From Euleptes europaea (Eukaryota > Chordata > Lepidosauria > Squamata > Sphaerodactylidae): 64,000 bases of DNA. A program made the translations under genes and the position numbers. A model generated the notes under the pieces. That model searched no databases and was not told where the DNA came from. It saw only the letters and a list, made by a program, of their open reading frames with translations. This document shows positions 45,318-57,301 of the stretch, piece by piece. The stretch lies in the NCBI RefSeq assembly GCF_029931775.1, contig NC_079316.1, positions 68,264,064 to 68,328,063 on the forward strand. The letters run 5' to 3'. Numbering within the stretch: the first letter of the stretch is position 1; every line of letters begins with the position of its first letter.

Positions 45318-48300
45318 GCTGTCAAGTCGCAGCATATGGTAACCCCAGCAGGGGGCTTTCAAGGCAAGTGAGAAACACAGGTGGTTTGCCATTGCCTTCC
45401 TCTGCAGAGTCTTTCTTGGAGGTGTCCCTTCCAAGCTCTGACCCTGCTTAGCTTCCATGTTCTGACAAGATGGGGCTATACCATGCTGACTTCCCTCCCA
45501 ATCTAGTATGACAGCATTATAAATAAGAGTTTTCAATAATATAGCATAAATATTTGTTTAATCTTTACTTGCTATATTGCTGATTTTTATTGTAAGAAAA
45601 CTGTTTTGAAATCATATTAGTTAGCTTAATTGTTTCTGTAGCATGAATGCTCTCAATTCAGTTGTGAGGCTTTAAAAGCAGAAAGGTGGGGGTGTTTTTA
45701 TTTTTCTTCAATTTCAGTTTTGTAATGTTCTCCGTGGTGCCCTGGGTTTTTTTGTGCCCAATGCAATAGGGGAAAAAGTGTAGGCCTTTTTGTTCCTGAA
45801 CATTTGTATACTTAAAAAAAAAGAAGAAGCAAGTTTAACCCCTGTTGTAACAGACTGGTTTCAAATGTAGAAACGAAATGGGTAAGCAGTATTAACAATA
45901 GGGTTGCCAGGTCCCTCTTTGCCACCGGTGGGAGGTTTTTGGGGTGGGGAGGGACTTCAATGCCATAATATTTTGTGACTTCACGGGCTGGTCAGGAATC
46001 CAGTTGGACTGCACTGTAATCTTCTTCACGTGATAAAACTGACAAATACAGTGAATACACGAGGTAGGATCAGGACCGCAATGGCGGGCTCTACCCCTGT
46101 TTGTTTATTTACTTCTTTTATACCAGGTAGGTTAGGCTGAAAAGGTGTAACTGGCCCATGGTCACCCAGCAAATTTCCATGGCAGATTGGGGATTTGAAC
46201 TCGGGTCTCTCAGATCCTAGTCTGACACTCTGACCACTACACCACACTGGATGTTTCCAAATTTAACTGTAAAGAGCCCTGCGGGTGAACAACAGTTCAT
46301 CTATAAGCTCTGTCCATGTGAGGGAGGATCCTGCATTTAAGCTTGTAGGAAATCTATGCAAGTAACAGGGGACCTTTACCTTTACCTAATATAAAGTTAT
46401 ATAGTGCTACCTTCTGAGGAGAGTACAACCTGACATTTGAGACAATTAAAACAACAAAAGAAGCTACGAGTTAAGTTGAATAGGGGAGGAAAATACAGGG
46501 GTTATAGCTAGGCTTAGTTTCCAAAAGAAGGAAAATTAAAGATTTCATCAGACTTCAGGAGACGGTTCCAAATTAGCGCATAAATGTGAAAAACAGATGC
46601 CATTTAAGGGGGTATGTGGTCCGCCAGATACAGTACCTCAAGAGTACTTATGTTTCTGTTCAGCTCCCTGGTTCCAAAACACAAACTATTGATAAAATTG
46701 ATAAACAATGAAATAGGTCTATTAAAAAGAAGGTGACTGGCCTACTTATAGTTATTCTGAAATACAAAATAACAACAACAATAATCTTAAAGTACAAAGT
46801 TCCTGGAGGAGGAAGGGAGAGACGGTTTGATCCTGAAGAATCCTAAATAATCTCACCACCATCCCAGAAACTGGTTTGCCCCCTTCCCCTCTGAAATGGT
46901 ACCCCTGATTTAAAAAATAAATAAAAAAACCCCACCTTGTTCCCCTTTTCCCACCAGACCCAGAAATGCATTCTATACATCACAGGTACTCATGGCTTGG
47001 CCTAGCCTTGTTCATTCCTGCTATCTTATTTGTACACCACAATACATACGACGGAGCTGATGTGTAAGAGGTGCTAAGCCCTTCAGCCCTGGAAACAGAG
47101 AAGTTGAAACGGCAAACAAGGTTCCAGCAGCACGCATTGGTCTCTCCTGCCCACCCGTGCCTTCCTCCCGGGTCTTCTGCCTAACAGAATACTGCACCCT
47201 ACAGCTATCCTTATTAAATCAGGAAAACTGGAGGTGGTGTGAATACGTGTTTACCACTTGTCTCATCGCTGTAGTTTGGTGTGCATAAAATTTATGGTTT
47301 TTTTTTAAAAAACTGATCTTCTTTGGAGTTTTCTTTTAATCCATTAAATCAAGTATTTTAGTAACATTGATGAATATGCTGACCACTCAAGAAAGCCTTT
47401 CCTGAGTAGGGAAAGGCTCCTGTCTATAAGCCCTCTAAGGGCATAACAAGTTTAGAAGCAATTGTTTTTTTTCCTACTGAAACATTTTTCCTTGTGATCT
47501 TTTGTAGTTGAGCTCTTAGTGCAAAATTAGGAGACTTAAGAAAACGTTTGGATTGTTCCAGCAATTAGAGCAATAAATTTCAAAATCTCTTCCATCTAAG
47601 TATGGACTGATATCTTAGAATATTTTGTTTGCTTTTTGCTCAGGGTGGAGTACGTCATGTTGTCCTCCCATGTTTTATTTTCACAACAAACTTGTGAGAT
47701 AGGTTAGGCTGTAGGGTTGCCAACCAGGTAGAAGCTGGAGATCTCCTGTGATTACAACTGATCTCCAGGCAATAGAGATCAGTTCACCTGGAGAAAATGG
47801 CCGCTTTGGAAGGTGGATTCTATGGCATTATACCCCATTAAAGACCCTCCCCTCCTGAAATCCTGCCCTCCTCAGGCTCCACCCCAGAAATCTCCAGGTA
47901 TTTCCCGACCTGGAGCTGGCAAACCTGTTAAGCTGACAGAGTGTGACTGGCCCAAGGTCACCAGCAAGTTTCATAACAGAGTAGGGATTTGATCCTGGGT
48001 CTTCCAGATCCTATTACAACATTACGGCTGTGGCTCAGTGGAATAGTTTGTGCTTTGCATGCAGAAGCTCCCAGGTTCAATCCCTAGCATTTCCAGTTTA
48101 AAGGACTAGGCAGTAGGTGATGGGAAAGACCTCTGCCTGAGACCCTGGAGAATCGCTGCCAGTCTGAGTAGACAAGATTGACTTTGATGGACCAAGGGTC
48201 TGATTCAGTATAAGGCAGCTCCATGTGTTATAATTACTACCCTACACCAGTATAACACTCTTAACTACCACACCACTTGAACCATATCATTATGCCCTTT

Positions 48301-49234
48301 CTCTCCGCCTTCTAGGATCTTCCTCCAGTTTCTCTTCCAGAATCAGACCAGCCAACTGGTAATGAGAAAGAAATAAAAAAGAAAAAACAGAGGAAAAGGA
48401 GTGCAAACAGAGCAAGAGGACAGGACAACTTGGATCCCTCAGCTGTAGATTCTGCTGTTTTATCAGCTCTGCCAGATGACATCTCTACCATTGCTGTACA
48501 AGATACAAGGTAGGAAACAGAATGATTTTACAAATTGCTAATGACAGAATGCATCCCATGAAGTAGACTGTTGTCCAGAGATATTCGTGTTGCAATAACA
48601 CACTGAAAATCTCTTACCACTCCACTAACCACTCTGTTATTGCAACTAGTTGAGGGAAAGAGCAGTTTTTAAAAACACTTTTTAATGCATGCTTATAGTG
48701 AAGTAAGAATTATTCTAATCACTTTAGTGAATAAGAGAACTACAATGTGATTGTTCTGGATTAAAACAAAGTATGATGTCCTTGTGCATGCAGTATTCAT
48801 CTCAGGGGTGCCATTAACATTTTCTAATAGCTACAGTGTTGGACAGTGAAGAAAGATGATAGGAAGAAAATAGATTCCTTTGAAATGTGGTGTTGGAGGA
48901 GAGTGTTATGGATTCCGTGAACTGCCAAAAAAACCAATCAGTGGGCTATAGATCAAATCAAGCCTGAACTGACCTTAGAAGCTAAAATGACTAAACTGAG
49001 GCTGTCGTGTTTTGGTCACGTCATGAGTCGACAAGAGTCACTGGAAAAGACAGTCATGCTAGGAAAAGTTGAGGGCAGCAGGAAAAGAGGAAGACCCAAC
49101 AAGAGGTGGATTGACTCAATAAAGGAAGCCACAGCCTTCAATTTGCAAGATCTGAGCAAGGCTGTCAAAGATAGGACATTTTGGAGGACTTTCATTCATA
49201 GGGTCGCCATGAGTCGGAAGTGACTTGACGGCAC

Positions 49235-49300
<66 letters not shown>

Positions 49301-52300
49301 CTACAGCTTTGGAACTTATTCCAGATTGGGTACTAATTAAAGGCAAAGCTACACATTTTGTTCGGGGGGGGACATTCCCTCTCTTTTAATACACGCAGGC
49401 TTCTATTTGAAGTGGATAACTGGTGAAGGCATAGGGTTGCCAGGTCCCTCTTCACCACCGGCAGGAGGTTTTTGGGGAGGAGCCTGAGGAGGACAGGGTT
49501 TGGGAGGGGAGGGACTTCAATGCCATAGAGTCCAATTGCCAATGTGGCCATTTTCTCCAGGTGAACTGATCTCTATCGGCTGGAGGTCAGTTGTAATAGC
49601 AGGAGATCTCCAGCTAGTACCTGGAGGTTAGTCAAAGATATCACTATGGCTTATAAAGTGAACAAAATATGTAATAAAGACCAATAACATAAATTCCATG
49701 CAACAAGTGTATAATAATTTTTTAAGTATTTCACATAGAATTTTTAGTTCTGTTACTTCACATGAACCATACAATTTATACACTTTCTTTGCAGCTTGTA
49801 TTAATAACAAACAAAATTATGGACCATATACAACCAAGACAGGAGTCCGGTATGTATCCTGTTTCAAAGTCTGTTTCTTCAGTTGGTGTATAATATTGTC
49901 CCATAAATTATAAAAGTAAAGGTGATTGTTCTGCTCATCTAATTATTATTTCCTTTTGCAGGTTTTTTGTCCCACGCTGCACTTTAATATTGCTTGTAGT
50001 TCCTCTTTGTAAGTTTATTCCAATATAATTCTTCTATTCTAATTTATTAAAGAAAATTTAATTTTATCATCAGAATGTCATTGGTTATTTTAAATAAACA
50101 TGCATCAACTTCCATAAAATATGCATACAAAATTACTCACCGACAACTTTCCACGTCTTAACATGCATCCTAGCATATGCTTTACAATCAGTGTTTCAAT
50201 AGCACCATACTGGATAATTTACAATCAGAAGCTTTCTGAATATATGGGAAATGGGATCACACTCATTAACACAGGGGCGGTTTCACAAAAATCCTGAGTA
50301 GTCGCACGTGGCGTTTAATCCATTAGGGGTTACCGTATTCATCATAGTGATGAAACGGGCCTCCTGTTGACTAAGAATTTTGTCCACATTCTCCTTGACA
50401 AAACGTTTTTTCTTATATTGCCATAAGGCGAAGAATCTCAAGTCCATATCCTTATGTTTGAATTGCGCAAAATGCGAAACTACCGGTGCCTCCATTACAC
50501 AATTGCGAATGCGCGACCTGTGTTTGCCGATCCTTAATTTCAGCGCTCGATCCTAATCAGAAAGCTTCTGATTGTAAATTATCCAGCATGGTGCTATTGA
50601 AACATTGATTGTAAAGCATATGCTAGGATGCATGTTAAGACGTGGAAAGTTGTCGGTGAGTAATTTTGGAAGTTGATGCATATTTTATGGAAGTTGATGC
50701 ATGTTTATTTAAAATAACCAATGACATTCTGATGATAAAATTAAATTTTCTTTAATAAATTAGAATAGAAGAATTATATTGGAATAAACTTACAAAGAGG
50801 AACTACAAGCAATATTAAAGTGCAGCGTGGGACAAAAAACCTGCAAAAGGAAATAATAATTAGATGAGCAGAACAATCACCTTTACTTTTATAATTTATG
50901 GGACAATATTATACACCAACTGAAGAAACAGACTTTGAAACAGGATACATACCGGACTCCTGTCTTGGTTGTATATGGTCCATAATTTTGTTTGTTGTTA
51001 TTAATACAAGCTGCAAAGAAAGTGTATAAATTGTATGGTTCATGTGAAGTAACAGAACTAAAAATTCTATGTGAAATACTTAAAAAAATATTATACCCCT
51101 GTTGCATGGAATTTATGTTATTGGTCTTTATTATATATTTTGTTCACTTTATAAGCCATAGTGACTGCATATTTTTGACTAACTTCCTAAATTGTGGTCC
51201 AAGTATCACTACTTGGACCACAATTTAGGAAGTTAGTCAAATATATGCAGTCACTATTGTAGTACCTGGAGGTTGGCAACCCTATGAAGGCAAGAACGGC
51301 TTTTTAACCCTGTTGCTTTGTGCCATTTTCCCACTGAAACTTTCCCTACCCCCTACCCACGTCTACCCCTGTTGTTTTCCCAAAGGGGTAATAGGCAAAT
51401 GAGAAGGGTGCTTTTCCCCATGGGCAAATTAGATGAGTTGAAAGTGTAGAAAGGGCCTTTATATATACCAGCTTTCCACTTCATATAGAAGGTGCAGTGA
51501 CTGCATTAGATAAAAAATAAAAAGTTCCCCCAGCGTATCACAGAACTGCACATGATGTACAGTTTCACCCTCTAGGAGTCTCCCCCCCCCAATGCAATTG
51601 GCCTTAAGCTTTTTTTATTTGTTTGTTTTAAACCTACTCTGCTCTGGAAGTTACCTGAGTCAGCATCACCAGGCTTTCTCACATGGCAGTAGAAGTGCAG
51701 GCAAAGTTGTTTAAGTGGTGTACAGCAAAGCTTATGTGAGCACCCCGAGGCAGGTCTGTAGAGTGTAGGGTCAATCCTCAGACCAGATATAAATTGAATA
51801 AAATTGGCCCTTTAGTTAGCCCACACCAAAATGTTGGCTTTTGCATCCACCTGCAATGTGCTGTTTTACCCTCTAGCCTGTATGTTTTGTAATGCACCAC
51901 TCGCTGCATTCATGTACTTATTATGGTGTTTGGCTTCTGTGCAGCACAACATTGTTTCCGGTAGCAGGCTTTCTATGAGGAGGGAGAAAAAGGCAGAAAA
52001 CTTACCAGGTTGCATCCTACCATCTTTTCTGTTCACTCTTGCCTCATTCCCTTTGCCAGCATGGTGTAGTGGTTAAGAGTGGAGGACTCTAATCTGGAGA
52101 ATTGAGTTTGTTTCCCCACTCTTCCACATGAAGCCTGCTGGGTGATCTTGGGCTAGTCACAGTTCTCTCAGAACTCTCTCAGCCTCGCCTACCTTACAAT
52201 ATGTCTATTGTGGGGAGAGGAAGGGAAGGTGATTGTAAGCCAGCTTGAGACTCCTTAAAGGTTGAGAAAATTGGGGTATTAAAAACAACTCTCCTCCTCC

Positions 52301-55300
52301 TCCTCCTCCTGCAGCCCCTATCACTTGTGGGTCCTATAATCCCCTTACACAGTATTCCTAGTTGTCAAAAGGGATCCTTCCTTTTGCTTTTGCCACCAAA
52401 AAGGTTGGTTGGACATAACTTATAATTTCTAACAGTGTTTACTGTATCACTCCTTGTGTCTTTTAACTATATTAATCTCTTCCGCTAAATGATATTGAAC
52501 ACTTTGTTAGTCTTGCATCTAAATTAATGCGACACCAACCCAAACACTATAAGGTTTCATATTCTGAGAGCAATCTACCAATTCCCTTTACTAATTTTAA
52601 GATCACTCTCTGGGCATGAGTACATGTTTCTCCTTCCTGTACCTTTCCTGACAGCGGGAGCTGGCCTGTGGTGTCTGATTGGAAGGAAAGCAAGCTTTTC
52701 CCAACTCCTCGTCCACATAATCTTCTTTTTGCTGGGCTTGATGTAAAGGAAGATTCAGGGTCCCATATTGCAGTCATAAGCAGGTACAGAATGCCAATGT
52801 GAGCAACCATGTACTAAAAGACCAAGTGTGGGCTTATGTAGTTGGCATGAGGAAACACATTTGTTCATTCTGGGTGTATCAAACATATTAATAATGCTTG
52901 CTTCTGGCTCCTAAGCACAGCTATAGAAAAGTAAGTTTATTTTGGTGTTTTAAGATACTGCATATTGTTTTATGCTGTTTATTGGGTGTGAGTTCTGGAT
53001 AACAGCTTGGGTTGGTTCTGCATGTTTCTAAAGCCTCACTGCTTAAACTCTTGATGCTAATTGTATGATGATTGTGTTGTCCATCTTGGTTCAATACGTG
53101 CAAACTGCATTAATGAACATATACGATGACTTCAGCTTCAAAACATGCCAGGGTATAAAAACATATAAAACATATCTAGCCAGCTCTAGCTTGACCTTGA
53201 GTATGAAAGTTGTGGTGGCCAAGATCCATGAAATATTGGCCCACATCCTGTGTTGTTCATATGAATTTTAAAAAATATAGATGACTTCTGTGCAGAAAAA
53301 ACTAGGCCACAGCATATTGTCTGAACCACCCAAAAATATAAGGTAGTGTTTTAGAACCACAGTTCCATTTTAGTTTCCCTTCCATAAATAGTTCTGTGGT
53401 TGGAATGGTAATTTAAGTTCCTTGATTATTTTCAGCACAGTTTATTGAACTTGAGAAACATTTGATACTTTAAAAAAGTCTTACCGGTATATGTAAATCA
53501 GGAACCTTGTCGTTTTACGCTCAGGTCAGAAAATATTGTTTTTCAATGTTAAGACATGTTCGGTCTTTGCATCTGTGAACTATGCTCCTATTTCCCTAAG
53601 AAAACCTCAGGTATCTTCTAGCAATGGAATATAGTGATGCCGTACCCTATTGACTTTCAGGGAATAGCACTATTGGTGTACTTTCTCTAAAAACCCATGT
53701 TTCCTGTGGCCACAGGCTGATCAGAGCTAATCTTATCCATCCTCCGAGATCTGTCTAAATCCCTGTTTCAAGTAGCACAGTGGAAAGCAGCTTCAGATGT
53801 TGTATATTCACTGCACTGAAATGCTTGCCATGTAGGCAACTGCGTATAATTTGAAGCAGCTCTGGGAAAAAAGGGTAATTTGTTTCCAGACCGTGTAGTA
53901 TCCAACATGCAGAAGCAGTAACTGTTTGATTGAGTTGCTTCAACACCACAGTGGAGTGAGACTGGCTGAAGGGCTTGCCAGTGCCATTGAATTAACTGTT
54001 CAGATGCTATAAAGGGGGCAAGGCAAGGGTAAGGACCTGGGGGGGAAGGAAGAGTTAGAAGATGTAAGCGCCAAGGAACAGAAGAGGCAGGCCTGGAGAA
54101 GCAGAGAGGAAACTAAGGAAAGAGAGTTAGTAAAAAGGTAGGAAGTGTGGAAAGGAAAGGAAGGCAGGCCAGAAGGAATGGGGTGTGGGGGAAGAGAGTT
54201 AGAATAAGAATTGGTTTTTATATGCTGACTTTCTGTACCTTTTAAGGAGAATCAAACCAGCTTACAATCTCCTTCCCTTCCTCTCCCCACAACAGACACC
54301 TTGTGAGGTAGAATCATAGAGTTGGGACCACCAGGGTCATCTAGTCCAACTCCCTGCACAATGCAGGCAATTCACAACTACCTCCCCCCCACACCCTCAA
54401 TGATCCCTACTCCAGGTCCAGAAGATGGCAAAAAAAAAAAAAAACCCTCCAGGATCCGTGGCCAATCTAGCCTGTAGGTAAATTGCTTCCTGACCACAAA
54501 GTGGCCACAAAGGTAGGTGGGGCTAAGAGAGTTTAGAGAGAACTGTGACTGGCCCAAGGTCACCCAGATGGCATATAGTGGAGGAGTGGGGAAACCAACC
54601 TGGTCCACCAGATTAGAGTCTGCTGCTTACGTGGAGGAGTAGGGAATAAAACCCGGTTCTCCAGATTAGAGTCCACCCCTCTTAACCACTACACCGTACT
54701 GGCCGTCAAGGAGAACTATACATGACCAAGAGCTTCACAGGTGAAGAGAAATTAACTTTACACATCAATTTGAAATATCTGGCCAAATTTATTACTGAAG
54801 GCCTTCTGTTTTTTCCTCACCCTCTAATGTCTCCAGAAATCAGGGACAATAATTTTCTCCTACAAACAACATCTTTTTCTTCGGTGATTTTTCATAGAGA
54901 TAAACGTCAATCCATTTAGCCACGTTAGAATTAAGAATCCATCATGATTACAAATAATATTTTCAATATCAGCCTTGGGCACCACTTGTATATGCTTTTG
55001 TATAACACGTGAAGCTGTCGGCTGTGATCCAGCAGCCAAGAATTTCCAGGTCTCTGCTATGGAACAACTTTTGCTTGAGGTTATTTGACTTCCGTATTTG
55101 ACAGTGGGATCCTGACATTTTGCAGTTTTCTGGACCATAGCCAGGGTAGACAATGAGATCTTTTGTTTTTTCCATGTTTTATATTTGGGGAGAAGGGTTA
55201 GTAGTGGAACACTGTTACAGGCACGTTTTCATTACTTCAAATGCACTGAAGAGTAAGAATCAAACCGGCTTACAATCACCTTCCCTCCCCCTCCCCACAC

Positions 55301-57269
55301 ATCCTGTGAGGTAGGTGGGGCTGAGAGAGCTGTGACTAGTCCAAGGTCACCCAGCTGGCTTCATGTGTAGGAGTGGGGAAACAAATCCAGTGTACCAGAT
55401 TAGCGTCCACTGCTCATTTTGAGGAATGGGGAATCAAACACGGTTCTCCAGATCAGAGTCCACCACTCCAAACCGCCACTCTTAACCACTACACCACGCT
55501 GGCTCTCAGTTGTGTGTGGGTCTAGGATAGCATCTGTTGACAGCATCAAACTGAAGTTCTGAAATGCTCCTCCTAAGTCCTGCTCATTTAATTTGTATGA
55601 GTAAGATAATCAAGTGACCAAAGGGAGTAGGAAGGGGTATTAAGTGTGCTGTAATTAATGTATGAGGCTAAAACCACTCAGCACATAGAGTCCCCTCCTT
55701 CCCCAATGAAAATCTCCTGTTGTAAATTAGTCTGCTAATATAACTCTATCAAATTGCTATCAGCATGGGACCAGGCATGTCATGTATTCAAAAAATGTTA
55801 CCACTCCTAGGCTGCTTCTACGTGTAGATTCTGTATGTAGCTCTTACTGTTGTAAATGTGGAGGCATTCACAGTTGCAATGAAGCATCCACACAATAGTT
55901 TCCCTGCACTTTACTTGCCTAAGTCCCTTGCAGTTACCATTTGCCCCCATTCATAAAGGTCTTTTTTTTTAAATCAGGAATTGCTAGGTACAGCAATGTA
56001 ATAGTATTACAATCTATTGCCATGAGCTATTGTCACATTCATAGCGTTCACATTTTTTTAAAAAAAGCAAGTTATTATCTCTTTTCATTATGAAGTTACA
56101 GGAGAAAGATACATATTGCACATTTCCCCTTATAACTCTGTAATAAAAGGGCTACTTTTTGTTACTTAAAAAATGACAGTGGGGAACTAGTAGATCATGG
56201 CAACACTATTATAGCAATCTACTAAGTACCAATTTAAAGAAAAAAGTCTGCTAGTGTGTGAGGAAGGAAGTGATACTGATGTGGACAGAACAAAAAAAAT
56301 GCACACCTTCCCATCCTCAGGGCATCCAAAGAAGCTTTGAATTAGATCTTACCACAAAGATTGTATCAAACCAGGGATAATTCCACATGAGGGACTTTTT
56401 CTGTGGTGGTCATGTTGCCAGTGTATTTGTTATTCCAATTGTACTTACAACTGAGATTCCTGGCAGCAGAGGATAATCTGTTTTTCTCCATTATTAGCCA
56501 TTGTTTCCCTTTCACATCAGATGCACACTGCATCTCTTCTCTGCTGTAGTCTTGCCATCATCAGGATTCTTCATCCACCCCTATTTTTTGGCACATGCAT
56601 ATCTCTGCTTGAGAATAGCACGATTCTATGCCCCTTTTTAGAAAGTGCCATGTGCATTAGTGCACTTGCAGCCCTGAACATAACCCTGGGGACAGATTCC
56701 CTCCCTCCCAGTGTCACTGGCCATTTATGCATGGCGGTTTCCTCGTGGTCACCCCGCCAACTGCTTCGGGGCTTTGCTTTGATCATGCTTGCATTTTCCC
56801 ATTGTCAGAGGTCACCTCACTCTCCCTGTGCATTTCAGCACATTTTGCTTGCGTTTTCTGGATTCGTGTTTAGCCAGCATCCAGAAAACGTGGGAGAAAT
56901 GCGTGGAAACGCATGGGGAAAGCAATGTGACCTCTGACAGATGGGAAATGCAAGCATAATCAAAGCAAAACGCAAAGTAGTCCATGGGGTGACAAGGAGG
57001 AAACAGCCATGCATAAATGGCCACTATGTATTGAATTTGTTCCTCCCTATATGTGGGCTCTATTACAGAACAGCCCTGACCTAGATGGCCTAGATCTCAT
57101 CAGATCTCCAAAGATAAGTAGGGTCAGCCCTGGTTAGTATTTAGATGGGAAACCACCAAGGCATTCCAGGGTTCCTATGCAGAGGAAGGCAATACCAAAC
57201 CACCTCTGTTACTCTCTTGCCTATGGTGTGTGGGGTCACCATAAGTCAGCTATGACTTGATGGGACTTC

Positions 57270-57301
<32 letters not shown>

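Larger units (their letters stand above)
47650..48270 (-). mobile_element. MIR/CORE-like SINE split by two younger insertions
   Basis: The pieces CTTGTGAGATAGGTTAGGCT (47691-47710), GACTGGCCCAAGGTCACCAG with GGTCTTCCAGATCCTA (about 47944-48015) and ACTCTTAACTACCACACCAC (48257-48276) are in the order of one SINE. The gaps hold the MITE at 47713-47926 and the tRNA SINE at 48022-48235. Confidence 0.6.
49630..51259 (-). mobile_element. Penelope-like element fragment with large inverted arms
   Basis: The insert is flanked by a 15-bp target copy, TAGTACCTGGAGGTT (49615-49629 and 51260-51274). It consists of a left arm (49630-50239), a centre (50240-50556) with the end of a GIY-YIG endonuclease region on the minus strand, and a right arm (50557-51180) that is the reverse complement of the left, followed by a short hairpin. 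Penelope-like elements encode a reverse transcriptase with such an endonuclease and often show inverted or direct long repeats. The reverse transcriptase part is absent, so this is a truncated fossil. The arms differ at few positions, so it is fairly young. Confidence 0.8.
49433..51283 (-). mobile_element. GGTTGCCA MITE split by a Penelope-like element
   Basis: The MITE runs 49433-49629 (AGGGTTGCCAGGTCCCTCTT start) and resumes at 51260-51283 (TAGTACCTGGAGGTT GGCAACCCT). The 1.63 kb in between is a separate element. Confidence 0.9.

Noticed and set aside
48987-49223. Host gene encoding a 78-residue basic protein
   Set aside because: It is the C-terminal end of the BovB LINE protein, followed by its 3' end.
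50735-50770. CTGATGA in the PLE arm as a hammerhead core
   Set aside because: There is no GAA box at a fitting distance and no stem II; the CTGAAGA site at 50920 fits far better.
57071-57200. 5S rRNA gene
   Set aside because: The 5S-like part is diverged and continues into a BovB-like tail with a CA repeat, so it is a SINE.
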